Positions 34,540 to 47,819 of a stretch of DNA of 64,000 nucleotides are shown here, one piece after another; position 1 is the first letter of the stretch, and the number at the start of each line of letters is the position of its first letter. The position numbers and the translations under genes were made by a program. Location: positions 116,128 through 180,127 of the forward strand of contig NW_014577388.1 of NCBI RefSeq assembly GCF_000485595.1. The letters run 5' to 3'. The stretch is from Priapulus caudatus. Taxonomy: Eukaryota > Priapulida > Priapulimorpha > Priapulimorphida > Priapulidae. The notes under the pieces were generated by a model. That model saw only the letters and a list, made by a program, of their open reading frames with translations, did not search any database and had not been told where the DNA came from.

Positions 34540-35000
34540 AGATGACAGCAATCCTACTCCTGTGGAACCTGAACTCCGTGCAGTTGAACCCTGATTATAA
34601 AACGCGAAACGCCCAATTTTTCTTAATTGCACACAATTGCGCGACGATAATCAGATTGGCACTCATTAGCGCAGTGATTATGCCAGGCTGGCAAATTATC
34701 TAATGATGACAAATTTCAATTTCATGAAGCAAAGTTATAATTCCCATTATGTAATGGCCTGTCAGCCAAGCAGTCCTCTTGCATATTAATTGCCCTTCTT
34801 TTCGCAGCAATAAATCAAGATAGTGATAAATTCCACAAAACCTTCGTGCCAGTTGTATTGTGTCTCGAAATTGAGTTCCTAATGAGAATTAAGAAACTTG
34901 TCATCAACACGATGCAAATATTATTTATCGTTAATATATCTAAAATAAATCGCTCTGCGGCTTGATACCACCAGAAACTCGCCACAGAGAGAATATTATC
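34540..35000. promoter_or_regulatory. Candidate conserved noncoding island (copy 1; equals 49600-50030)
   Basis: AT-rich unique sequence with gattataaaacg, cttaattgcac, gataatcagatt, gcagtgattatg, aattatctaatgatgacaaa, gcatattaattg and aataaatc, plus CTGTCA/TGACA-type cores (ggcctgtcag). The dense TALE/Hox-like cores suggest an enhancer near a homeobox gene. Inferred from motifs only. Confidence 0.4.
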
Positions 35001-37080
35001 GCCCGAGCTCAACAAGCGAACAAATGCAACGGCGCATATAAACAGACCATCTTGCCCAATAAGTGCGCGCATGTCAGTGACGTGCACGAGTGGAAGTTTA
35101 TCCGACGCGCGCCCTGACGCCGGCGTTCGGTTGAACAACAGATACAACGCGAACGGTCATAAACATGCGGATGACCGAAGATGAGCGCTACATTACTTCT
35201 ACCTGCGCGTTACGTACAACGTATATGTAAACACGGCCAGTAGCTCGGAGAGGCAGCCGTGTATGAATACATGAGTGCAGCAGGCGCGGAAGAGCGTTGA
35301 AGAGGGCATGGTTAGTGACGACGAGTGACACGTGTCCGTACACGTCTATAAGCGATATATAGAGTATCGTGTTTGGGGCGGGCGCGTGGGGTTATCGCCG
35401 TACATAGCTATAGTGATGAGAAAGCCACGTGGAAATGCGTTGATTCCAGGCCATGCTGGAATGATGGATGAGGTGAGGTTGGAATGGTTAATACGCGGAC
35501 TTCTATGTATGAGTAGGCCTACGTGTTAAGTGTTCAGCTTATCGTCTGTCTTTGTTTCATAACGCTCTTCTGTTTATGGCATCATTCTTCCTCTTTCACA
35601 CAAGAATTAAATTAATTTTAACCAATTATTAGAATCGAAAATATGTGCGCGTGATATCCTCAAAAGGATTAATCACTGGCGATCTGCCCCACTGTTTCTA
35701 TCCACTTCTAAAAGGTTCAATACGGTAATATATCTACTAGAACTTGATATACATTTTGAACACGCGATAAAACAAGCTACGATCTAAAGTTCGATGAATA
35801 TAACGCTCAAAGTAGGTTATATGCATATTGTTATTTTACACGAACAGCACTATTTTAGCAGTATCTCAGCAGACACAAAAGCACCCTATTCCCGCAAACC
35901 CCGCGTGTACATACAACAACACACTTCATTAACAAGACTATTGTGGCAATTGGAGTATGAAATTATATAAGACATGTTTGCTAAACAAATCATGGTTATG
36001 AAACGCTATAATAACTATTTATAGTAACAAACTGCGTTAGAGTTAATAATGCTCGCGGTCCATCACACAAGACATTTGAATAATACATTAAGACACGCGG
36101 CTGCCGATCGACTATGTTATAGGCTGTCAGCGCTCAAACTCAGGCCTGTGTAATCTAGAACGCGAGTCCGTCAATCGCAAGCACCGATTCTCAGAGATGT
36201 TCGTGCGGCGGAAAAAAAATCACACACACCGACCCGTGTATATAATTAATCGTGCACGCAGTCGAGCTCAAAGCTCGCTGCCTCTCTAAATGCCGTCGGC
36301 TGCACAGCTAAAGCTTATCGTCCGAGCGGCAGGGCAGCGACAATTTCGCGCTCATCGCCGCGTGGAAACAGGACGCGTTCGCACGAGCGCCATTTTTGTC
36401 ACGTGCGCGACCGTCACCCGGCGTCGTCGCTTCCAATCATACACTTCGTTGCAAGCAACCACCGCATTCGATTTCACATCTCGTCGCGCGGATACAATGA
36501 AAGATGACAGGGCCGCCCTATACCGTAAGCTCCGAATCGAAGACAACGAGCGATCCGCCTACGTCCGTAGGTTCCGGGATATGCGGCGTCTCACAGAATT
36601 ACAATAATATATATATATATAAGTATAATATATTATATATATATATATATACGCAATGATATGCCGTAGAGCATTCAGATTGACACATTGATATTTCGCT
36701 CGGCTAAACAAGCACGAGATCAGAATGCACACGTCTATATGCGTACCTCGAAAGACCCGTCGGGTTGCTTAACTTCTTGTTTGCTTTGCGCGACGAATGG
36801 TCGAACGTGGAAGCGGTCACCGCCATCAGGTAGTCCCTTTACGCGTGTCGCAAGGCAACATCACTAACACACAACAGTCAGTGGGTGCAAGCAGCCAGGC
36901 AATACAGCAGTAAGCACTGAGTAGTACCGGTGACGCAACACGTGAAGTGGAGAGGAAGTCTGTTACGCTAGCCTGTTTTCCATTACCATTTACAGGATGA
37001 TTCTCACATGGACCACATTTTTAAATCTGTATGAACTAACAAACACGCCAGGCAAAACGAACGTGTGGAAAAAGCCTACG
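35001..37080. other. Unique sequence and TA microsatellite (copy 1; equals 50030-52110)
   Basis: Includes a TA run at 36607-36651 (51638-51669 in copy 2). An open frame at 36290-36607 is not recognised and is broken in copy 2. Confidence 0.5.
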
Positions 37081-37230
37081 TACACACACACACACACACA
37101 CCACACACACACACGCGCCACGCGCCACACTGACTGCACAACACACACACGTGAACGCAACACGCAACAGCGATCGCACACGCACGAATTTAGCAGACGC
37201 AGCACAAACGCGCGCCCACCACGCCCGAAG
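37081..37230. repeat. CA-rich microsatellite (copy 1; equals 52115-52240)
   Basis: (CA)n with CG substitutions; the copy 2 version contains a longer cgcgcgcg block. Confidence 0.93.
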
Positions 37231-40160
37231 AATACACACCTGTGAATTGTTCCGTCCATCATCATATAGATTCCTCGCTGAACCAAATCACGTCATCCCA
37301 GATTCTGCATAATCGATTCCAATCGCGTTTGTAAAACAGGCTAATCATTTTTCAAGCTAGCAAAGTGAACGCCGCACATAATAGGGAGCTACCGGCATTT
37401 CCTGCGTGCGTTTCGAAAGGACAAGCTTCGAATCACCGGGACTGACTGAACTTCGAGGATGGCGTGCGAATTGGCTAATGATACCCAGCTTGAGAAGGTA
37501 CACGAGGTCTGACGTCACAGCGAGAACAATGACGATTGAGAACTTGAATACTCAAATATACTGAAAGACAAACAAGATTGCAACGAACACACGCATTTGC
37601 CTTGAAAAGGGTACCCTGAGGTTATAGCAAAAAGGTCGTTCTAAGGAATCTGTAATGAAAACGCTGCCCAGACAGCTGAACCCCCCTTCCCCTGAAGCAG
37701 TCTAGACAGGCCATCCACGCTGCTTCTCGATCGTGTGGATATAATCACGCGGAGATTTAATCATCGATAAATTGCGGATTTCGCGGACGTAGCAACAGTA
37801 TGGCCGTGTGATGACGACGCGGGGAGTTAATGTAGGAGCTAATAGGCCATGTCGCCCGCCTTGACTGCATGCCGCTTACTGCTACCCAGCCAACGAATAC
37901 ATGATCTGGCTTCGCCTGGCTTCTTATTGCCCGGAAACCCAACGATTAACGAAGTGGCAGTGAATGCTGACACAGCACGCACATACCAAGCCACGCAAGC
38001 CCGCACGCACGCACATCGCACGCTGCACCGAGTACATGTACGTTTGACAGCAGCCCCATTTGTCCGTGAGAACTCTATAATCGCAGCCTGCGAGATGAGA
38101 AGATTTTTTAGTTTGCCCTACCCACCGATAGCTAATGTAAAGCACGTAAACATTGCGGTGTTCGAGCACTTTCACACCGATGAGGAACTTACGATAAGTG
38201 TGTTGCCTCGCACACAGGGCTGCACGTGGTGGACCGTGGCAGCCACACTGCCACGGACAAGATTTGCGAGGAGTGTAAACTAGTGGTTAGTGTTAGCACC
38301 TAAACGAACACGACCTACATGAGCACCATGTTATTTCAGTGCATTGCAAACCTATGGGAAGTCCCGCGTAGCACGACGCCTCGCCACGCACGCCGGCACC
38401 GCCCGCCCGCAACGCACATGCCGACCACGCACGCAACGCACGACGACGACGACTGCGACGACGAGACGACCACGACGCGCAAATAGCGCTGGTACCCTGG
38501 TGTATCTAGCCGACGGCGTAACCCCACGACCACAGCATCGAAGACCAAGACCATCGACTCGTCACCCTCGACATTCCGTCGGTTATAATGCACGTTTGAA
38601 TTTATATTATGTATATACTATAACTATACTACAAGGCGTTTGCTTGAAGAAGCGCCACACATCTGACAACTTTCCGAATCCGGGTCGCCCGGCAGTCAAA
38701 TCATTTGAGGAGATCGTACGGAACTACGAAGCAAAATAAACACAGCATAACTTAACATGCTGAATTCTCAGGCTCTAAGACCACACAGGCGACTGCAGGG
38801 GGGGGGGTGGGGGGGGTGGTCTAGTCGTGACCCGGAACAAGGGAGGTAGGGTATAATTGCCCTTTTGTTCCTCTCCCTTGTAAGGCTCGCCCCCTCGATA
38901 CGTCGCAGAACTAATAGCACGCTCGCTGGATGCTGCAATGAGCTGTCTCGCATTGGTGTCGTCTGCGCATCCTCGGATAGCAGAGGGCCCAGCCGAGTGG
39001 CTTCCACTGACTCGAAGGCTGCACCACGTTCAGTGCGGCCTCTCTATTCTCTCCCTGCCCTCTCTCTCTCAGTCTCTATCACGAGAGCAGCGACGAAGCA
39101 AGGCTTTACGCCAGACTACGTAACAATCGTAGAACAACAATGTCCGTACTGGGAAGGTGGGGCCACTCACCAAGTCTTCGTTTTTCATAATATGATATAG
39201 TAGTAGATAGATGTACATGAGTGGTAATGTATTGCCTGCTCCTACACGTCTAAACACCAGTGCGCAGCTTCATGTTTTCCTTTGCCATCAAAGGGTACCC
39301 GTCATCTGGTTACGGCAGACACAAGTGCATTGATCCTTTCACAATTATATGCGAACGCTCCCACCCTTGCACACCCAAGCCAGTTTGCATAAATTCATAT
39401 ATATTATCTATATGATAATAATAATAATATATCAATATAACGAGTAAACAAACCAGAGTTTAAAATGACGTGACAGCAGGCCTCACTGTCGCCGCGCGTG
39501 CGTGTTCATACCAATAACCACGTAATACACGATCAGTGAAAGCACTACATATTCCACAATGTAACATACCACTAATAATTATATGTATGAGCACGCATAC
39601 TATGAGCGACCGCCTGGTGCGCAGACATACCGTTGATGCACTGTTGCGCACTCTAGCACACGAGAAAACCGACTGTCGTGTAAAAATTAACAAAAGAAAA
39701 GAACAATCATTTGTCATGCCAACGTCCGTCTTGCGTCCGGGATCACGCCATAAGGAGGCGCCGCTCGGCGTGAATCTCATAGGGCTTGGGCGTCATGCGT
39801 GTGTCCCGCTGACATTCTGTCCAGCTTCCCGCCGCACGCACCTCTCCTCTCGATGCTTCCCGTGTTGCCACGCGTTACCGGAACGCCACGTGACGCGTCG
39901 CGCACTGGGACAGCCCGAGATTCGGCCCACTGTTTGTCGCCGACGTGCGAACAAGCGAACCGCGCGTGCGGCGTGCGCGCCAACCTATCGGAGGCTGAAT
40001 GGCGGCGACTTCTGTAGTCACCTCCACCAGAGGAAGGATCGCGCACAGTAGCAGGCGCACCGCGAATGCTGCAGGATGACCCAGACGCGAATACGTCCGC
40101 CCAGTGCAAAGCCCGGACTGCCGATCGCTCACGGCGCCTTTCTTCCGTCACGCAAGCAAA
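37231..40160. other. 3' flank of the - strand Meis/hth gene (copy 1; equals 52240-55086)
   Basis: Lies downstream of the - gene stop, so part of it should be its 3' UTR. It contains (CACG)n runs, a poly-G run at 38800-38817 and AT repeats at 39395-39440. It shows no similarity by eye to the 3' flank of the + gene. Confidence 0.5.
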
Positions 40161-40407
40161 CTACGTGATGTATGTCCATGACGTGGTCCTAAACTGTCGT
40201 GGATCGTCGGGCTCTCTGCGGACGCCCATCGCCGCCATGCCGTGGGCGACATGTGAATAGCCACGTGGCCGAGGCGCCCATCATCAGTGGTGTGGGTGCC
40301 GCGGGATAAGCATGGCCTGCCGAGTGTAGCGGGGCCTGGCGTAGGTGCGATGCCGTGGCTGCCGTAGCCGCCCATGGCGTCATGGATGGCCCGCTCCCGA
40401 TACATCC
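40161..40407 (-). pseudogene. Meis/hth: Second Meis/hth gene, terminal coding exon, frame broken (assembly copy 1)
   Basis: Sequence equivalent to 55087-55328 with several one-base insertions and deletions. The frame begins GMY, drops out of register almost at once, and recovers short pieces such as AMGGYGSHG and ESPTIHDSLG. The breaks are scattered single-base indels of the kind that separate the two assembly copies throughout. I therefore read this as sequencing error in a duplicated contig, not true pseudogenisation. Confidence 0.7.
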
Positions 40408-41633
40408 CTGCACACAATACGCAGAAGCCCGTCGTTAGGGGGAAAGTCGTCATAATTGATTCAAACCGAAGCTGTACTAACGCAATGTTGATTTTATTAG
40501 CGTTTGTCGAGTTGGCTTCGATTAAGCCATTTTAAGTGGATCGCCATGGTCCTCCAGTGAAGGTCTGGGTGACACTTTTTCGAAAAACAGTGGCCGAGAG
40601 CGATGGGCTTCCAGAATTTTGGCCCATCAGCTAATCCCCCTGACCATAAATTGAGTCACAACCAAAATTTTTGAGAAACACTCACTAACAACACAAACCC
40701 CTAAATCAACCCAACCCCTCTTTCCAATCATGTATGCCGGTTGAGAGAAAACATATCAGAAAGGGCTAGGAAGAAATGTTTGATGTATCCTGTAAGCATC
40801 TACATCATATGTTGCGATAAATAAACGAAAAATGAAAATGTTTCCAGAGATAATTCGTCAGTAACTTAATGATTAGTGCATCTTATAAGTCTCCACAGCG
40901 TGGTCTAGGAAATAAATCTGCCGTAGCTTATGCAAGCGTCATATACACACACATTTAATCCAGTCAATGTAAAACTTGGCAGATTTAGGACGTTACGAAT
41001 AGCGGAATGTCAAATCAATAAGACTTCAAAATACCGAGGGCCGTCGGCGTAACCGCGAAACTGCAGACGACCGTCATGATCGGTTTCAGACAAAGTGCAC
41101 TGGCGCTAAAATAATTCATAAGCGCGTCGTAAAGCGATACAGGCGTTATTAGTACAGCGGTTCACTGCAGGCCAGGTTACCAGCGTGGCAATCGCGGCCG
41201 AATTTGCTTATGCCGACGACCGGCGAAAATGAAAGGCGAGCCGGTACTGTTCACTTGACAGCTGTAATCGAATATATGCAGCGGCGGAGGGGCGTCTGGA
41301 CAGCGGGCGATTGCCTGTGACGTTTAGATATTTTACGGCCTGCGTTGCCGCACGTAACGCACTGATTGCGAGGGAGGTTATCCTAAACGAGTTACCTGTC
41401 GAATTGCGTGTCGATACCATGTAGGTGTGTAGTAGAGGGACGCTTCATATAGATAATAATTCTACCTGTTACGACTGCTAATTTAGAAGGAAATTAATGA
41501 TGGCGCAATTATCAAGACGCCGCAAATTGGCATCCGCGTTTTGTCAGCCGCTCGTCGCTCACCGCATTACAATGTCCGAATTTATAATCACGAGCCGTTT
41601 GGCCCATTGAACAGCGCGAGTGCAACGTACCAC
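40408..41633 (-). other. Intron between the last two coding exons of the - gene, copy 1
   Basis: About 1.2 kb; its 3' end near 40408-40490 resembles the intron end of the + gene. The rest is unique. Contains gcgcgtcgtaaagcg and other AT-rich cores. The copy 2 equivalent is 55329-56527. Confidence 0.75.
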
Positions 41634-41725
41634 CATGTCTGAGGTCATCTGGTGTTGCCGTCCATCATGCCTAGGGTAAGCCTCCCGGTCATGTCTGGTC
41701 CTCGGACTATACACTCCTGCTGGAC
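41634..41725 (-). pseudogene. Meis/hth: Second Meis/hth gene, 93-nt exon with indels (assembly copy 1)
   Basis: Matches 56528-56620 but is 92 nt long with several small indels (for example a lost base in the GGDP region and an extra base near the Pro-Gly codons), so the frame does not hold. The splice-site contexts are still recognisable. Same interpretation as the terminal exon of this copy: error-laden assembly of one locus. Confidence 0.7.
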
Positions 41726-42051
41726 CTGCGCAAAGTAAGCAAGCACGATTAGCCGAGTCAGTCTCGAAAAAAATTGCCCGTGAAAAAATGTCTTCGTTTA
41801 TAAGGAAGGGAGAGAGATTTCAATAAAAGACTGAAAACGTACATGTTGGGTTAGATATGTCTGTAAAGATAGTGGGTCGCTAAAGCATTATACCGAAATC
41901 CACCAAAATAACTGCATGTCGACGATAAACTAAAGCAGCACGCCCAATATGAAGGTCACAAAAGTATAATGTCCAACACCTAGAATATAGATACACATGA
42001 ACGCTAACAGAAAATAGAGTAGTATATAAAGATTAGAGGGCGAAATAACGC

Positions 42052-42270
42052 CGAGTCCGGAGTCAAATACTTCCGCTAATTTGACATATGAGGAGTCCGT
42101 GTGACTCCTGAAAATTCTGCTATACTAACTAGTTCGTCCAGAGCACGCCTCGCGAATTACCGTTAATTTTTTTTTAGCTAATTTGAACTTCAGACGTACG
42201 GAGCTCGCCCTCATTTTGCTGCGGACTCCCGCTTTTTGAGGGCAGGGAGTCCGTTCGGACCCCTGTCAAA
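42052..42270. repeat. Inverted-repeat cluster with ggagtcc motifs (copy 1; equals 56935-57130)
   Basis: ccggagtc, aggagtccgtgtgactcc, ggactcccgc...agggagtccg alternate in both orientations and can fold into several hairpins. In copy 2 the ggactccct...agggagtcc pair is a clean hairpin. Could be a small non-autonomous element. Confidence 0.45.
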
Positions 42271-42299
42271 ACGTAAATTTCTACCCTCACTGTAAGATA

Positions 42300-42620
42300 C
42301 ATGCACGCTTCATTGTGAGAGCATTTTAACACTATAAAAGCCGCATGCATATTAATAAGGCTCATGTCATCAAAAACGACAATATACATCATTATTACTA
42401 AACACATGTATAGTGATAAGGCTACAGTTCACATTATATGGCGAAATATGTAACACTGTGAACACGTGTATATTACAGAGCACATAACACATATTTAAAC
42501 CATACACAAGAGTGTAATGTACATTAAACCCTACATGTAAATTATGAAACATATACATAAAAGGTAAGTGAAACGTGCACGTGTGAAATATGAAACACAT
42601 ACATTATTAGGTGGATGTGC
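42300..42620. repeat. Degenerate acacatgtatat-type repeat (copy 1; equals 57160-57490)
   Basis: Diffuse units of roughly 35-60 bp sharing aaacacatrtat, acatgta and ataaggc pieces. Strongly decayed. Confidence 0.4.
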
Positions 42621-44260
42621 ATATAACGGGACACACATGAAACCAGCAATTGCAAAGGCGATTGCACAGATAAGCTTACATATAGGACGTGACGCAGGCT
42701 TAAAATATAGTAACACAAAATAAGAACGCTGAGAACCACTGCATCATTTTGTTTTCAAAATAGCATGAGTGCGGTTTAGGCGTGGAATCTAACTGTCAGA
42801 TCTTCCAATAGAGAGCGCCATGCCGATGATTCTCGTCCTTTGTTGGTTAGTGAATGAAGTAGATGAAAATCTTTGACAGAGAAGCTCAAAAAAGATATGG
42901 ATACCAACACGCCTCAACGCATCCTGAATTGCAGAGGGAAGCTTTTTTGATGTGGCGTTTGAGAAATGTACGATGAATTAATGTGCAATCATCCATGAAG
43001 AATTTCGCCACTCGTCTGGTGGATCCGAAAATGTCAAGATTCTACGGCTGAACACATCGTACTGAGGCTGAACTGTGAACATCTGCTTTGGTAGTTGTAC
43101 GCGACAATAACATCAAATTTTAACACACGTACGTATCTATCACCCTTCCTATCGATCCCCTGTATTTCTCTCAGAAAAGTCATATGTCATACAGCCCCTT
43201 CCTCATATGGCTAGTAGTGTAAAAGCTAACTCTCAGCATGACACAAGCAATACCTCGCACGCAGCATCAATCGCTGCTTCCGTAAGAAACCTCACTGGTC
43301 CATTCGCCAGGAGGAGAAGGAAGGAAGCTGCGACTCGCACCAGAGCTCATTAAGGAAGTCGTGCGAGGTGCTGAATTAGGAAATGACACGAACAGACCGC
43401 GTTTCTACTGGCGATGAAGTGCTTGCGAGGAAGTCACGTTGATCCTAGACACGTCCGTAAGTGCCAAATGGAAAGTGCGTCCCTATCTGACCTTCATTAC
43501 AATGTTAGAATTCCTGCCCAGGATTTGGAACAGGAAGAGGAAGGTCGACTCATTATGGCAAATTTAAACTGCAATCAGGCACAAGTAGAAATCGGCGGCG
43601 TGCATACACAACAGAGTGGATACTGCTAGTAGATCCCACGGTGAAATATTTTACATTAGCTTCCAGAAGGAATGGGAAGTTCAGAAAAGAGAATGAGGCC
43701 TCGCCAGAAAAAGTATTTCTGCAATGAAATTGAAGTACGTATTGAATGAAATTGAATAACGTTTGGCGAACAAAATCACGAGATCCCCCCCCCCCGCAGA
43801 CAACGCATACGGGCGAACTTTCATTTACTCCCGATTCTACCATCAATAATCCTATCCCGTTATCGAACAACTGAAACTGGCTCAATCTCTACTCTTACCG
43901 ACCCTGCCTTCCCGCTCTGAAGCAGGTATCAGACGGTGCAAATCTGTTCACTTGTCCATAATCATTCCATCCATCCATCCATCCATCCACTCATCCGTTC
44001 GCCGTAGCAACAAAACTCCTCATGCCTCTAGCGCGAGTAGGCGAACGTTCTACAACCGGCGAGCGCGCACAGTCACAAGTAAACAAAGGACGCGCCTAGT
44101 CTTTGTCGCTTGCGTGATTGCATCCTCATCGCGCGCCGCGACGCGCGCCGAGTCCACGGATTCACGAAATATGCTGACATTGGAGATCTTCGTTAGGTAA
44201 TCCAGAGCTGCGCTGGCGACAATTCTCAAGCTGTGTAATCGCTGTAATTACCATGCGAGA
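42621..44260. other. Unique sequence upstream of the - gene exons (copy 1; equals 57490-59095)
   Basis: Expected to be intron of the - gene. Poly-C run at 43787-43796 and a CATC run at 43966-43990. Open frames here are short and unlike known proteins. No homeodomain exon. Confidence 0.5.
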
Positions 44261-44269
44261 GATCGGAAA

Positions 44270-44495
44270 AAAGAAAAGAGAGAGAGAGAAGAGAGAGAGA
44301 AAGAGAAAAGAGGGGAGGGGAAAGAGCGAGAGGAGAATGAGAGAGAGAGAGAGAGAGAAGAGAGAGCAGAGAGAGAGAGAGGGGAGGGGGAGAGAGGCGA
44401 GAAGCAAGAAGGAGAGAGAGAGAGCAAGAGCGAGGGGGGGGAAGGCGGAGAGAGCGAAGAGCGAGAAAGTGAGAGAGAGAGAAGAGAGAGGAGAG

Positions 44496-44532
<37 letters not shown>

Positions 44533-44716
44533 GGGGAGAGAGCGAGACGAGAAGGAGAGAAAGAGAGAGGGAGGAAGAGAGAGGGAGAGAGAGAGAGAGA
44601 AAGGGGGGCGACGGGCAGAGAGGAGAGCGAGAAGGAGAGAGAGAGAAAGAGAGGAAGAGAAAGAGATAGAGAACGCGAGCGAAAGGAGAGCGAGAAGAGA
44701 GAGAAAGAGGAGCGGG

Positions 44717-44751
<35 letters not shown>

Positions 44752-44800
44752 AGAGAAGAGCGCGCAGCGAGAAGAGGAGTGAGCGAGATAGAGGAGAGCG
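44270..44800. repeat. GA-rich purine tract ending at the gap
   Basis: About 530 bp of purine sequence. The 25 bp just before the gap (44810-44834) recur exactly at 60351-60375. Confidence 0.95.
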
Positions 44801-44834
44801 CGCTGACAGCTCGAGAGAGCGTGCCGTGCCCCCT

Positions 44835-44844
44835 NNNNNNNNNN
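44835..44844. other. Assembly gap (10 N)
   Basis: Ten N characters directly join the end of a GA-rich tract to a sequence that repeats material from about 30.5 kb. The fixed short length suggests a nominal gap between contigs, not a measured one. Confidence 0.98.
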
Positions 44845-45158
44845 ATAGAGACGCTCCAAGTGCCTATGCTTCCTTCTCGCCACGTAGCCCCACGGCTCTT
44901 TAGTGAGTAGATACAATAATATGTGTAAACGTGCACCGGCGTGCGTGCGGTGTACCGTGTACGTGTGTTGCAGAGGAGCATTTGAACAGCATTTACAGGA
45001 AATTATCAGCAATAATAAGCGATAGAGAGTAGAGAAACATTAAGACTTTGGTAGTAAATACATTTCGTCTTTATTTAGCATTATTTTTCTTTATAGAGAC
45101 GCTCCAAGTGCCTGTGCTTCCTTCTCGCCACGTAGCCCTACGGCTCTGTAGTGAGTAG

Positions 45159-45224
45159 ATACAATAATGTAACCCAAACACAGGATAGGGTATCCTATCC
45201 TGTGTTTGGGTTACATTATTGTAT
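45159..45224. repeat. Perfect hairpin (copy 2)
   Basis: Same hairpin as at 30575-30642, with a shorter loop (tagggtatcc region) that makes it even more palindromic. Confidence 0.85.
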
Positions 45225-46200
45225 ATACGTAACGTAGTGAGAAGCGAGAAGCCTTCTTGGAAGGTAGCTCCAAGAAACGGTATTGCAAGAACTAGCCACT
45301 GCGTACTTGGCAGGCAACTTGCGGCTAGTTCTGACTGAGCTAGGCTACACACCGTGAAATATGAATTATGATGCAGTGTATATTATTCAACACATGTTTG
45401 TTTTTCACTAGTTACTATCATAAGTTCGATGATTAACATGTACGTCTAATTACACTGAATAATATACCTTTGGATATTCAGTGTCGGTTCGCTTTCGACG
45501 ATCAATGAGTCACAATAAACAAAAGAACTTCTGCCCCCCCCCCCGGTCATCCTAGACGGACCCACGGAGTCGCTGCGTGAGCGCCTTTTTCTCGAACAAA
45601 ACGACAATTTACGCGTCAATTTTTCCATCGATATAGAATTGAAGAATATATCGCTATTCTATATCTATGATTTTTGTCACTTAGCGAAATGATCGCTAAA
45701 CAAAAGTACAATCCGTTAGGTCCCCTTCATTCAATCAGGCCTGATTCAATCATTTATCATGTTTCAAATAAGGCCGTGGCTACGCGTCCGGTTACCGGAC
45801 ACCCAGCTCCCCGGCTACGCGTCCGGTCATATATTTCTTATGTGAACCCAACTATATTTTTTCATATTATATCTATATATAAATAACACGAATATGAGAC
45901 AATGAGTCGCGTACGCACACATACACGTGCCTCGCCAACGACAACGGTATTGTATCGGGAAGAAAAACGCACAATAAAAATTTCGGGCCTTATTGCACTT
46001 TTTTCTTGTTTGTGAGCATTTACTAATTCGCACCGGCTAAATTAATTACGCATACATGCACTACTCATCTTGGATATACGGTCGTCCGTCACTATATGAA
46101 CAAGAAAGATAAACGAAATACAAACTATATTAGTTAGCTAAATTATGTAAATATGTAGATACGAGATATTACACATATTTTTTGTATTATGACTATGATT

Positions 46201-46390
46201 CTCCTTCTTCTTCTTCTTCTTCTTCTTCTTCTTCTTCTTCTTCTTCTTCTTCTTCTTCTTCTTCTTCTTCTTCTTCTTCTTCTTCTTCCTTTCTTCTTCT
46301 CTTTCTTCATGCATCAATATCATCTTTCTTCTCTTCTTCCTTCGTCTGCTTCTTCTTCTTCTTATTATATTGATTATTATTATTACTTGT
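46201..46390. repeat. TTC trinucleotide tract (copy 2)
   Basis: Longer (about 29 units) than in copy 1, with a different interruption (tttcttcatgcatcaatatc). Confidence 0.97.
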
Positions 46391-47679
46391 GTATTACCTC
46401 CGCGCAAGCGGAGATTATGTAATCGGTCTCGTGTGTGTGTAGGCCACCGCGCGGATCGATAGCGCGTCGAGTCAGCGAGTGGCGAGTCAGAATGCAGCCA
46501 CCGAAGTGAGGCGGCGAGTTCAGCAGTAGGCGAGGCAGTTCCAGCAGCCGCCACCAGCGAGCACATACATGTTACATGCTCGGCGTGAGGATTATGCACT
46601 GCTGCCGTGAGTGCCCTCTGTCTAGTTATGTATATAATTTCGTTGCAGTGCATGCAAATAGAAATGCTTTGCCTTTTTGGCAACTTTCATTGGAAAGTTG
46701 AATGGCCGAGTCTACGAGCGGAAAGGCATATGTCGAAAGCAACCGGGCAGATAGTTGCATGTTGCCAACGGAGTGACCGCTCTCGCGTGGTATTATTTTT
46801 TCGTGAGAGATTTATCAATGTCATGGTTGTGCGTTAAGTCTTGTGACACGCAGGAGTCAGATAGCTCAACATGGATAATAGATGACGAGGATGGAGGTGC
46901 AGAAATGTAGTACGTGGTGCTAGGTTTTCGGTGTTCGGCAATGATCTGCGTGTGGCGCCGCAATATATGTGTCGCGTTACGTGTCAGCATACGCGATCGT
47001 GAGGCGAGATAATAATTGTTACCCACCATAACATACGCCCCCGATTTTGCCGCGCCGGTTAACATCGGAATCGTATTGATTTTTGTTAAAGAATTTTATT
47101 AAGCAATAAATGCCCTTTTAATGGACGCGTCCCGTCTAGGACTCCTATGTAAAGCGATCATTGTGTTTAACGCGCGCGTTACAGCGATGTCCATTCTCTC
47201 TGAGTTGGCAACAGTGAGATATATATGCCGTGCAGCAATCTTCGACCTTCGCCCGCGGCTACCAGGTGTTTTTATGTTGGCATCGGATCCGTTAATGACT
47301 CGGTCGCTCATCACAGCCGACAGCAGATGCGCCTAGGAACATCACAGCCGACAGCAATGCCGCTAAATCACAGCTGACAGCGTGGACGATCCAGAGTGGA
47401 ACATTGTGTACTGCGTTCTGAGCATTCTGTGATACGCAGCTATAATGACATGCAGCGGCGTGAATTGTTTTACTAAAACCGATACCACGACAACGGCGAC
47501 GTTGCCTGGCAAGGCTACAGCGAGTCGACGGACGGTTATGATTAATAAAAATAACGAAAGCATATTAGGAAGCTTATAATAAAAACGCTCTCTAATTACG
47601 ACGAAATTCCTGCGATCCTGTTAGCTGACAGCTCATAGAAAGGGTTTGGAAATTATTTGCGTTTTCGCAGTGTTGCAGA

Positions 47680-47698
47680 GAGAGAGAGAGAGAGACGT

Positions 47699-47762
<64 letters not shown>

Positions 47763-47772
47763 AGAGCAGAGA

Positions 47773-47819
<47 letters not shown>

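Larger units (their letters stand above)
30316..44834. repeat. ~14-kb duplicated segment, copy 1 (left of the gap)
   Basis: Begins at aaatatgtgtaaacg and runs to the N gap. It matches 44919-59095 in order and orientation throughout: hairpin element, TTC tract, GA tracts, AT-rich islands, CA tract and the - strand Meis exons. The copies differ mainly by frequent one-base indels and by the length of GA tracts. Confidence 0.93.

Noticed and set aside
43414-43629. A 71-codon + strand frame
   Set aside because: No recognisable family and it is lost in copy 2 (58260-58500).
44226-45012. Open frames that cross the N gap
   Set aside because: They contain unknown bases and GA-tract translation; not biological.
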